The translations under genes were made by a program, and so were the position numbers. This document shows positions 1 through 6,103 of a stretch of DNA of 8,368 bases, in pieces. How positions within the stretch are numbered: position 1 is the stretch's first letter; each line of letters opens with the position of its first letter. Under the pieces are notes generated by a model that saw only the letters and a program-made list of their open reading frames with translations, was not told the DNA's origin and searched no databases. The stretch lies in the NCBI GenBank assembly GCA_036732565.1, contig DAINCF010000311.1, positions 1-8,368 of the forward strand. Reading direction: 5' to 3'. The DNA is from JAIVJN01 sp036732565 (GTDB taxonomy: Bacteria; Acidobacteriota; Vicinamibacteria; Vicinamibacterales; UBA2999).

Positions 1-1
1 A

Positions 2-1480
2 AGCCTCACGCTCGGCGTGCTGGACGGCATCGTCGGGCTGGCGCTGGCCTATGGCGCCGTGCGGCTGCTGGTGGCGCTCGCGCCGGGCAACCTGCCGCGG
101 CTCCGGGACATCACGCTCGATGTTCCGGTGTTGCTGTTCACACTGGCGCTATCCCTGATCGCTGGTCTCCTGTTCGGCGCCATCCCGGTGCTCAAGTATC
201 GAGGCGCGCAGCTCGGCACCACGCTGCGTGCCGGCGGGCGAACCGCGAGCGCGAGCAAGGAACGCCATCGCACCCGCAATACGCTCGTCATTGCGCAGGT
301 CGCGCTGGCGCTCGTGCTTCTCGTCAGCTCGGGGTTGATGATCCGGACGTTCCAGGCGCTCCGGGACGTGCATCCAGGCTTCTCGACCCCCGACGAAGTC
401 CAGACGGTGCGACTGTCCATTCCACGATCGCAAATCAAGGAGGAAGCGGCCGTGGCCCGCATGCACCACACGATCATGGACAAGATCGCCGCGGTGCCGG
501 GGGTTGCGTCGGTCGCCCTTACGTCGACGGTCACGATGTCCGGGCAGGCCTGGCACGATCCGCTCTACGCCCAGGATCGCGCCCAGTCGGAATCCGAGAT
601 CCCGCCGCTTCGACTGTTCAAGTTCGTCTCGCCCGGGTACATGAAGACGATGGGTGGGTCGCTGGTCGCGGGGCGCGACTTCACCTGGACCGACACCCAC
701 GAGCTGCGGCCGGTCGCCATGGTGTCCGAAAGCCTCGCGCGAGAATTCTGGGGCCATCCGTCCGAGGCGATCGGCAAACGCATCCGCCCCTACCTCAGCG
801 GCGAGTGGCGCGAAGTCGTGGGCGTGGTGAGCGACATGCGCGATGACGGTGTGCACAAGAAGGCGCCGGCGGTCGCGTACTGGCCGTTGCTGATGATCGA
901 TTTCTGGCCGAATCCCGACGAGCGCAATTTCGTCCAGCGCGGTCTCACCTACGTGGTTCGCAGCAGCCGGACCGGCTCGGCCGGGTTCGTCAACGAGCTG
1001 GGGCAGGCCGTGTGGTCGATCAACCCGAATCTGCCTCTCTCCGGCGTGCGCACGTTGCAGGAGATCTACGACGCGTCGCTGGCTCGGACCTCGTTCACGC
1101 TCGTGATGCTCGGGATTGCGGGCGGAATGGCCTTGCTGCTCGGCGTCGCGGGACTCTACGGCGTGATCTCGTACTCGGTGTCGCAACGCCGCCGCGAGAT
1201 CGGCATTCGCATCGCGCTCGGCGCAACGGCGCGAACGGTCACCGGCATGTTCGTCGCGCACGGCATGATGCTGGCGGGCATTGGCGTGGCCATCGGGCTC
1301 GCGGTCGCGTTCGGCATCTCGCAGCTGATGTCCTCGCTGCTGTTCGAGGTCAACCCGGTCGACCCGTTGACCTACGCCTTGGTGGCGCTAACGCTGATGG
1401 CCGCAACCGTGCTCGCCTGTTATCTGCCGGCGTGGCGCGCCACGATGGTCGATCCCACCGAGGCGCTGCGATCGGAATAG
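2..1480 (+). CDS. ABC transporter permease, ADOP/MacB-FtsX type, C-terminal part
   Basis: The reading frame is open from the first complete codon at position 2, so the true start lies outside the window. The visible 492 residues begin in the last part of a first FtsX-type membrane domain. A hydrophobic segment follows near residues 43-64, then a basic linker and a second-half start with a long membrane helix near residues 92-115 (Asn-Thr-Leu-Val-Ile-Ala-Gln-Val-Ala). Next is a soluble periplasmic MacB_PCD-like domain (about 120-350). The last three membrane helices lie at about 360-385, 415-445 and 455-475. The stretch RRREIGIRIALGA after the first of these is the typical FtsX/MacB cytoplasmic loop. 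Two FtsX units in one chain fit the duplicated orphan permeases (ADOP) common in Acidobacteriota, which usually lack a fused ATPase. These permeases are thought to act in MacB-like mechanotransmission or efflux; the substrate cannot be told. No ATPase gene is visible downstream. Confidence 0.9.
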   Translation, partial: SLTLGVLDGIVGLALAYGAVRLLVALAPGNLPRLRDITLDVPVLLFTLALSLIAGLLFGAIPVLKYRGAQLGTTLRAGGRTASASKERHRTRNTLVIAQVALALVLLVSSGLMIRTFQALRDVHPGFSTPDEVQTVRLSIPRSQIKEEAAVARMHHTIMDKIAAVPGVASVALTSTVTMSGQAWHDPLYAQDRAQSESEIPPLRLFKFVSPGYMKTMGGSLVAGRDFTWTDTHELRPVAMVSESLAREFWGHPSEAIGKRIRPYLSGEWREVVGVVSDMRDDGVHKKAPAVAYWPLLMIDFWPNPDERNFVQRGLTYVVRSSRTGSAGFVNELGQAVWSINPNLPLSGVRTLQEIYDASLARTSFTLVMLGIAGGMALLLGVAGLYGVISYSVSQRRREIGIRIALGATARTVTGMFVAHGMMLAGIGVAIGLAVAFGISQLMSSLLFEVNPVDPLTYALVALTLMAATVLACYLPAWRATMVDPTEALRSE

Positions 1481-1502
1481 CCTGCGGAGCCCGTTGCGAA
1501 AT

Positions 1503-1589
1503 CGTACGTAGCGCAGGCCTTTAGGCCTGCCTTAATGGTGTGAGCCGACGCAGTGCTTTTGGCAGGCCTAAAGGCCTGCGCTACGTACG
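1503..1589. repeat. Perfect 29-bp inverted repeat with 29-nt loop in convergent gap
   Basis: Positions 1503-1531 are the exact reverse complement of 1561-1589. The loop (1532-1560) is T-rich at both ends and shows no pairing of note. Each arm contains its own smaller palindrome, GCAGGCCT-TT-AGGCCTGC (1513-1530 on the left, mirrored on the right), and a CGTACG palindrome at the outer tip. The element can therefore fold as one long stem or as two short hairpins. It lies between the stop of the permease and the stop of the opposing hydrolase gene, 22 bp and 49 bp away. It could act as a bidirectional transcription stop, although no long U-tract follows, or be a REP/MITE-like mobile repeat. The remainder of the 158-bp gap shows nothing else. 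Confidence 0.9.
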
Positions 1590-1638
1590 TTTGGAAGGCG
1601 TGCGCTACCTGCGATGGCGCTGGTTTCGCAACCCTCGC

Positions 1639-3522
1639 TCAGCGGACCACCGGGATCTCGACTCTCGATGGGTGCTCGGTCGTGCGATAGACCCGATGCG
1701 TCGCGGCCTTGAAGTCGCTCTCTTTGGCCTCGAAGATGTTCGGGACGAAGGTCTGCGGATTGCGATCGATGATCGGGAACCAGGTGCTCTGCACCTGGAC
1801 CATCACACGGTGCCCCTTCTTGAACGTGTAGTTCTGCGTGTGCAGGCTCCAGGTGTACTCGAGCACCGTGTTGGGCTCGATCGCGGCGGGCTTCTCGAAG
1901 CTCGTTCGATAGCGTCCGCGGAACACTTCGTTCGAGACCATGAGCTGAAAGCCGGCCAGATCCCAATTGGCGGGATGGTCCTCGGGATAGACGTCGATCA
2001 GCTTCACTATCCAATCCGCGTCGCTGCCCGTCGTCGACGCGAACAGATGCGCGACGACCTCGCCGGCGATCGTCAGGTCGGCCTCCAACGGCGGCGTCTC
2101 CCAGCTCAGGACGTCCGCGCGATCGTCGACGAAGCGCTGATCCTCGACGAGCCACGTCGACCATTTCGATCCGCCGGGAAAGTAGGTCGGTTGGATCGGT
2201 CGATGACGATACGGCACGGGATGCGCGGGGTCGGAGACGTACTCGTCGAACCCTTGCGCGTCTGGCGCTGACATCGTCAGTTGCTCGTTCGGACCGAAGT
2301 ACAAGCCGCGTGTGTCGGTGCGACTCTTGGGCGGCCACTGCTCCCAGCGGCGCCACTCGTTCGATCCCGATTCGAATGTCAACGCTTCCGGAAAGTCTCG
2401 TGGTCCCTTGTCCTTGAGGAAGTGCGCGAAGAACGGTGCCTGCACCTGCTCGCGGAAGTGGACGGACGTGGCGCTGCCGAACGGAATGGCGCCAAGCGAT
2501 TCGCCCGTGCCGCCTGCCCATCCGCCGTGCCGCCACGGGCCGACGACGAGGAAGTTGAGGCGCTGCCGATCGTGCTCCTCGAGCGCGCTGTAGATACGCA
2601 CCGGGCCGTAGAAGTCCTCCTGGTCCCACCACCCGGCGACGTTCAGCGTCGGCACCTTCACGCTCCTCAAATGCGGCACCATCGTCTGCCGTTTCCAGAA
2701 CTCGTCGTAGTCGGGATGCGCGACGTAGTCGTTCCAGGTGGGAATCTTCCCGTGCAGATACTTGGCGTTCACGTTCGAGAGTGGGCCGAGGCTCAGATAC
2801 CAGTCGAACGTGTCATAGCGATCGAACGTGAACGGCTGCACTTTCTTGCCGCTCTCCATCATCGCGGCGTACTCGAAGCCGTAGCTCAGTCGGAAGGCGC
2901 CATTGTGATGGAAGTCGTCGCCGAGCCACATGTCGGCGGGGGAGGCCTGCGGGGAGATCGCCTTGAGCGCCGGATGCGGCTGGAGCGCGCCGACGATGGT
3001 GGTCCAGCCGTCGTACGACACGCCGAGCATGCCGACGCGGCCGTTGTTGCCGCGCACGTTCTTCAGCAGCCATTCGATGGAGTCGTAGGTATCCGTGCCC
3101 TCATCCAGCGACGTCGTGTCGCCTTCGGCGCGCGGCGGGCGCTGCATCACGAACGTGCCCTCGGACCCGAACTTGCCGCGGATGTCCTGGAACACGAAGA
3201 TGTAGCCCTCGTCGGCCAGAGCCTTGAGGTAGGCGTTGAAGTTGTTCGCTGAATTGGCGATGCCATAGGGCGTGCGCTTCACGATGATTGGCAGCGGGCC
3301 CTCGGCCTTCCGCGGCGTGAAGACCTTGGTGTTGAGCCGCGCGCCGTCACGCATCGGGATCATCACGTCGCTGACTTCGAATCGCTCGGCGGGGTTGGCG
3401 GTCTCCTGCTGCGTCGCAGGTCGAGCGACGAGGACGAGCGCGACAACGGCACCAAGAAGGAAGACGTGGGCGGACAGGCGCTTGCCCTGAGCAAGCCGAA
3501 GGGCGAGTCGGATCGACTTCAT
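1639..3522 (-). CDS. Exported CocE/NonD-family hydrolase (X-Pro dipeptidyl-peptidase S15 type)
   Basis: The product is 627 aa, the usual size for CocE/NonD hydrolases with a C-terminal jelly-roll domain. These are alpha/beta-hydrolase serine enzymes that cleave esters or acyl-peptide bonds. The N-terminus has a long basic n-region (about 18 residues), a hydrophobic core (residues 20-34) and a likely cleavage site around 35-45, so the enzyme is probably exported. Visible triad candidates are Ser169 in GVSYDG, Asp300 in AGWWD and His332 in GPWRHGG. The Asp-to-His spacing (32) is close to that of cocaine esterase. RTPYG (83-87) and FQDIRGKFGSEG (111-122) are also typical family signatures. Residues from about 380 on fit the X-Pro dipeptidyl-peptidase C-terminal domain. 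The start at 3522 is chosen because a GGAGG lies 5 nt upstream and a signal peptide begins there. The open frame runs up to 3711, but that part overlaps the divergent antiporter gene. The substrate is unknown; family members include glutaryl-7-ACA acylases, alpha-amino acid ester hydrolases and peptidases. Confidence 0.92.
   Translation of the reverse strand: MKSIRLALRLAQGKRLSAHVFLLGAVVALVLVARPATQQETANPAERFEVSDVMIPMRDGARLNTKVFTPRKAEGPLPIIVKRTPYGIANSANNFNAYLKALADEGYIFVFQDIRGKFGSEGTFVMQRPPRAEGDTTSLDEGTDTYDSIEWLLKNVRGNNGRVGMLGVSYDGWTTIVGALQPHPALKAISPQASPADMWLGDDFHHNGAFRLSYGFEYAAMMESGKKVQPFTFDRYDTFDWYLSLGPLSNVNAKYLHGKIPTWNDYVAHPDYDEFWKRQTMVPHLRSVKVPTLNVAGWWDQEDFYGPVRIYSALEEHDRQRLNFLVVGPWRHGGWAGGTGESLGAIPFGSATSVHFREQVQAPFFAHFLKDKGPRDFPEALTFESGSNEWRRWEQWPPKSRTDTRGLYFGPNEQLTMSAPDAQGFDEYVSDPAHPVPYRHRPIQPTYFPGGSKWSTWLVEDQRFVDDRADVLSWETPPLEADLTIAGEVVAHLFASTTGSDADWIVKLIDVYPEDHPANWDLAGFQLMVSNEVFRGRYRTSFEKPAAIEPNTVLEYTWSLHTQNYTFKKGHRVMVQVQSTWFPIIDRNPQTFVPNIFEAKESDFKAATHRVYRTTEHPSRVEIPVVR
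3484..3504. repeat. REP-like 21-bp palindrome inside the hydrolase signal-peptide codons
   Basis: The sequence begins GCCCTGAGC and ends CCGAAGGGC, with GCCCT/AGGGC as the outer inverted repeat. It resembles a palindromic motif (of the form CCCTGAGC..GTCGAAGGG) that I recall as scattered between genes in many bacterial genomes. Here it sits in frame within codons 7-13 of the exported hydrolase and encodes part of its basic n-region (RLALRLAQGK on the minus strand). The match to the widespread motif is from memory. Confidence 0.55.
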
Positions 3523-3527
3523 CGGAA

Positions 3528-3532
3528 CCTCC
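3528..3532 (-). promoter_or_regulatory. Shine-Dalgarno GGAGG of the CocE-type hydrolase
   Basis: The minus strand reads GGAGG followed by 5 nt (TTCCG) and ATG at 3522. This perfect ribosome-binding site decides the start codon against the longer open frame that reaches 3711. Confidence 0.85.
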
Positions 3533-3550
3533 GGACCAAAGCCACGACGG

Positions 3551-3560
3551 ATGGTAGCAT
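3551..3560. promoter_or_regulatory. Symmetric extended -10 serving both divergent genes
   Basis: The plus strand reads TGGTAGCAT (3552-3560), an extended -10 of the form TGnTAnnnT. The minus strand over 3551-3559 reads TGCTACCAT, which fits the same form. The two motifs overlap almost fully because the 10-mer ATGGTAGCAT is nearly self-complementary. A plus-strand transcript would begin about 7 nt downstream, near 3567, practically at the antiporter ATG (3569). A minus-strand transcript would begin near 3544, giving a leader of about 22 nt that includes the GGAGG of the hydrolase. No convincing -35 box is seen on either side, which is common with extended -10 promoters. Confidence 0.55.
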
Positions 3561-3568
3561 CGCTCGGC

Positions 3569-4840
3569 ATGAGCGACGCAGATCCTGTCGCGCCCATCGT
3601 GCTCGCGCTCGGCGTGTTGCTGCTCGCAGCCAAGGTCGGCGCCGAGATCGCCACGCGCTTCAAACAGCCCGCGGTCCTGGGTGAACTGATTGCCGGCATC
3701 GTCCTCGGCAATCTCTCGTTCGGTGGCTACGCGCCGTTTCGCGCGCTCGCGAGCAACGAGATGCTCGAGGTGCTCGCCGGCATCGGCGTGCTCATCCTGC
3801 TCTTCGAGGTCGGCCTGGAGTCGACGGTTCGGCAAATGCTGAGCGTGGGCGTCACCGCCTTGACGGTCGCCGTGGTTGGCGTGGCCGTGCCGTTCCTGCT
3901 CGGGTGGGGAGTGGGTGCGCTGCTGATCCCCCAGGATGGCGGGTACGTGCATGCGTTCATCGGCGCGACGCTTTGCGCGACCAGCGTCGGCATCACCGCG
4001 CGCGTGCTGCAGGACCTCGGGTCGTCGCGCAGCCCCGAAGCGCGCATCATCCTCGGCGCCGCCGTCATCGACGACGTGCTCGGGCTGGTGATTCTCGGCG
4101 TGGTCAGCGGCGCCATCATCGCGGCCGCGCAGGGCCTTCCGTTCTCCCCGCTGTCCATCGTCACGACGACCTTGACGGCCAGTGTGTTCCTGGCCGGCTC
4201 GCTGATCATCGGCACGTTTGCCGCTCCACGCTTGTACAGCGTGGCCTCACGACTGCAGGTTCGCGGCGTGCTGCTGGTGCTGAGCCTGAGCTTCTGCTTC
4301 GTGCTGTCGTGGGCGGCGAACGCAATCGGCCTGGCTCCCATCGTTGGCGCCTTTGCGGCAGGCCTGATCCTCGAAGACGTGCACTTCAAGGACTTCGTCG
4401 GGCGCGGAGAGCGGACGCTGGAGCATCTGCTTCGGCCGATCTCCGACTTCCTGGTGCCCGTGTTCTTCGTCTTGATGGGGTTGCGCACCGACCTCAGCTC
4501 GTTCCTCGCGCCCGGCGCGCTGGGGCTGGCCCTCGCGCTGATCGTCGTGGCGATCGTCGGCAAGCAAGCGTGCTCCTTGGCGGCGCGAGGGCCTGGCGTG
4601 AACGCCCTGGCCGTCGGCATCGGCATGGTGCCGCGAGGCGAGGTCGGCTTGATCTTCGTGAACGTCGGCGCCAGCCTGATGATCGACGGTCGTCCCGTGA
4701 TCGGCCCGACGACGTTCTCGGCCGTGGTGGCCATGGTCGTCGTAACCACGATGATCACACCGCCGGCATTGAGGTGGAGCCTCGCGCGCAAGAAGCCTGA
4801 AGCGAGCGCGACACCGGCGCCAACCCCCGATCCGCCCTGA
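3569..4840 (+). CDS. Cation/proton antiporter, CPA2 family (Na+/H+ or K+/H+ exchanger)
   Basis: The product is a 423-aa inner-membrane protein with about 12-13 hydrophobic segments running from residue 7 to 405. It exchanges protons for a monovalent cation. Family marks include LGELIAGIVLGNL (38-49), FEVGLES (79-85), ATSVGITARVL (137-147), the ion-binding VIDDVLGLVIL motif with Asp168-Asp169, and GMVPRGEVGLI (352-362) in a late helix. A double aspartate is typical of electrogenic antiporters such as NapA; KefB/KefC-type proteins differ at this site. There is no C-terminal TrkA_N/RCK domain, only a short Pro/Ala-rich tail, so nucleotide gating is not expected. ATG 3551 is possible and would add 6 residues, but that ATG is part of the proposed -10 motif and has no Shine-Dalgarno. 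ATG 3569 lies 8 nt after the -10, as expected for a leaderless message. The gene is divergent from the CocE-type hydrolase and ends 5 bp from the stop of the opposing gene. The transported ion cannot be assigned from sequence. Confidence 0.92.
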   Translation: MSDADPVAPIVLALGVLLLAAKVGAEIATRFKQPAVLGELIAGIVLGNLSFGGYAPFRALASNEMLEVLAGIGVLILLFEVGLESTVRQMLSVGVTALTVAVVGVAVPFLLGWGVGALLIPQDGGYVHAFIGATLCATSVGITARVLQDLGSSRSPEARIILGAAVIDDVLGLVILGVVSGAIIAAAQGLPFSPLSIVTTTLTASVFLAGSLIIGTFAAPRLYSVASRLQVRGVLLVLSLSFCFVLSWAANAIGLAPIVGAFAAGLILEDVHFKDFVGRGERTLEHLLRPISDFLVPVFFVLMGLRTDLSSFLAPGALGLALALIVVAIVGKQACSLAARGPGVNALAVGIGMVPRGEVGLIFVNVGASLMIDGRPVIGPTTFSAVVAMVVVTTMITPPALRWSLARKKPEASATPAPTPDPP

Positions 4841-4845
4841 CGCGC

Positions 4846-5760
4846 CTATCGCGCTTTCGCTCTGGCCGCGACCTGTATCGCGATCGAAAGCTCGTTGTCG
4901 ACGTAGGTGAACGCCGGTGGCAACGAGCCGCGTTTGTAGGTCGGCCTCAGGGAGAAGTAGCCGCTGCCGATGCGGATGAGCGGTGCCAGCTCGATGTAGT
5001 GGCGCGTCTCCTTCGTCAGGACCAGGCGATCGGCGACTCCGCTCCCTGGCTTGGCTTTGTGGAACAGCACTTCGTCGCGAAACGGTTTTCGGAGCTGATA
5101 CGTCATCGAGAATGTCAACCAGCCCAGCCCGAAGTCTTGAAAGACCGTGCCGCCCAGGTACAGACGCGCGACCGTTCCGGATCCCTCGCTCTGCAGTTTG
5201 TTCTCAACGTTCGTTCCTGTTTCCATTCCGAGCTCGAGCCGCGGGAGGAACGCGAACGGTGGACCTTCGACGCCTTCTTCATTCACCTCGCCCGGTCGCC
5301 CGAATGTTCTGAACGCCAGACGGGCGAACGTCTGATACAAGAAGCCCTTCGTGGATCGATCGCGATCGAACTCCGCGCCGGCGACGTTGACCCAGACGAT
5401 GTTCGGGAGGGGCGGTCCCAGGGCGTCCCTGGTGAAGAAGTCGATCTCGCCATTGCCGGCGACCACCAGACGATCCAAGTTCGAGTCCGTGCCCCTGTTC
5501 GCGGTGAACTCGAGTCGGGGCGACAGGGTCCACCAATGCCCCGACTCACCAATCTCTCGCGCCAGCTTCGGGTAGGTGAACTTGATGTCCCACGCGTAGA
5601 TGGTCCGCGCGTTGCTCGCCGAGGTCAGCGATCCAGCAAGGAAGATGTCGGCGCTCGGCCGGTCGGGCGCGGGTTCGAGCGGCTGCCCGAACGCGGCTGT
5701 GCTCAGCTCGACGATGAGAGCAAGGACGAGGAACCACCCGCGACTTGCCATGGCGTTCAC
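4846..5760 (-). CDS. Exported protein, probable outer-membrane beta-barrel, unknown function
   Basis: The 304-aa product has an N-terminal signal peptide: a short basic start (Arg7), a hydrophobic core (residues 9-19) and likely cleavage after the Ala-Phe-Gly at 23-25. The mature part alternates hydrophobic and polar residues in many short stretches rich in Trp, Tyr and Phe, separated by Gly/Asn/Asp turns (for example around 75-110, 180-240 and 255-295). This is the pattern of an outer-membrane barrel. I do not recognise a named family. The chain does not end in the aromatic residue common to many barrel proteins but in a basic tail (AARAKAR). The GTG start at 5760 overlaps the TGA of the upstream 102-aa gene (GTGA), with no Shine-Dalgarno of its own, so coupled translation is likely; ATG 5751 is the alternative. 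It is the last gene of the asparaginase operon, which suggests, without proof, a role in envelope passage or binding connected with that enzyme. Confidence 0.75.
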   Translation of the reverse strand: MNAMASRGWFLVLALIVELSTAAFGQPLEPAPDRPSADIFLAGSLTSASNARTIYAWDIKFTYPKLAREIGESGHWWTLSPRLEFTANRGTDSNLDRLVVAGNGEIDFFTRDALGPPLPNIVWVNVAGAEFDRDRSTKGFLYQTFARLAFRTFGRPGEVNEEGVEGPPFAFLPRLELGMETGTNVENKLQSEGSGTVARLYLGGTVFQDFGLGWLTFSMTYQLRKPFRDEVLFHKAKPGSGVADRLVLTKETRHYIELAPLIRIGSGYFSLRPTYKRGSLPPAFTYVDNELSIAIQVAARAKAR

Positions 5761-6065
5761 CGGTGGCGCGAGCGAGACCCTCGCGTGCTCGCCCGTTCTC
5801 GCGGACGCGCCTGTTGCTGCACCTTGTCGCGGGCGACGGCCACGGTTGTGGTGGCGCCGTTGGGCACGTCTTCAGGCGCGATGGTGTGGTCGAAGTCGTC
5901 TCGCGTATTGGCCGACACGCGGCGGCGGAACCTCGTGCGCTGCGGCTCTTCGACCAGCCCCGCGCCGTTCAGCGTTCGGCGAGGATGGTGCGGACCCTCG
6001 AAGCCACCGGCTTCCTCGATGGACTTCTGCACGACCGCGTTCGCTTGTTCTTCGGTCAGGGCCAC
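5757..6065 (-). CDS. Small 102-aa protein of unknown function
   Basis: No family is recognised. The frame starts with GTG, preceded by GGGAGG at a 6-nt spacing, which is the best argument that it is translated. It begins 38 bp after the asparaginase stop on the same strand and ends in a 4-nt GTGA overlap with the barrel-protein gene. The first 22 residues (MALTEEQANAVVQKSIEEAG..) look like an acidic amphipathic helix. The rest is polar, rich in Arg, Thr and Ala, with no signal peptide or membrane segment, and its C-terminus is strongly basic (ending RGSRSRHR). It might be a cytoplasmic, partly disordered protein, or a leader frame whose translation mainly delivers ribosomes to the next gene. 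Confidence 0.55.
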   Translation of the reverse strand: MALTEEQANAVVQKSIEEAGGFEGPHHPRRTLNGAGLVEEPQRTRFRRRVSANTRDDFDHTIAPEDVPNGATTTVAVARDKVQQQARPRERASTRGSRSRHR

Positions 6066-6071
6066 GCTACG

Positions 6072-6077
6072 CCTCCC
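6072..6077 (-). promoter_or_regulatory. Shine-Dalgarno GGGAGG of the 102-aa gene
   Basis: On the minus strand GGGAGG is followed by 6 nt and a GTG at 6065. It lies in the 38-bp gap after the asparaginase gene. It supports a real, independently initiated small gene here and sets its start. Confidence 0.7.
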
Positions 6078-6103
6078 GTGACGTAGATCGGACGGACCGT
6101 CGA

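Noticed and set aside
149..1261. 370-aa minus-strand open frame opposite the permease
   Set aside because: Composition is dominated by Arg, His and Asp, as expected from the antisense of a high-GC gene. The plus frame has full MacB/FtsX features.
1540..3252. Two long plus-strand open frames (1540-2271 and 2281-3252) and a minus-strand frame 1568-2632 over the CocE-type gene
   Set aside because: They are antisense or out-of-frame shadows of a GC-rich gene with clear catalytic motifs. Their translations are Arg-rich with no domain, and no ribosome-binding sites were seen.
3523..3711. N-terminal extension of the CocE-type hydrolase to 3711
   Set aside because: It overlaps the divergent antiporter, lies upstream of a perfect GGAGG-ATG, and would put the signal peptide inside the chain.
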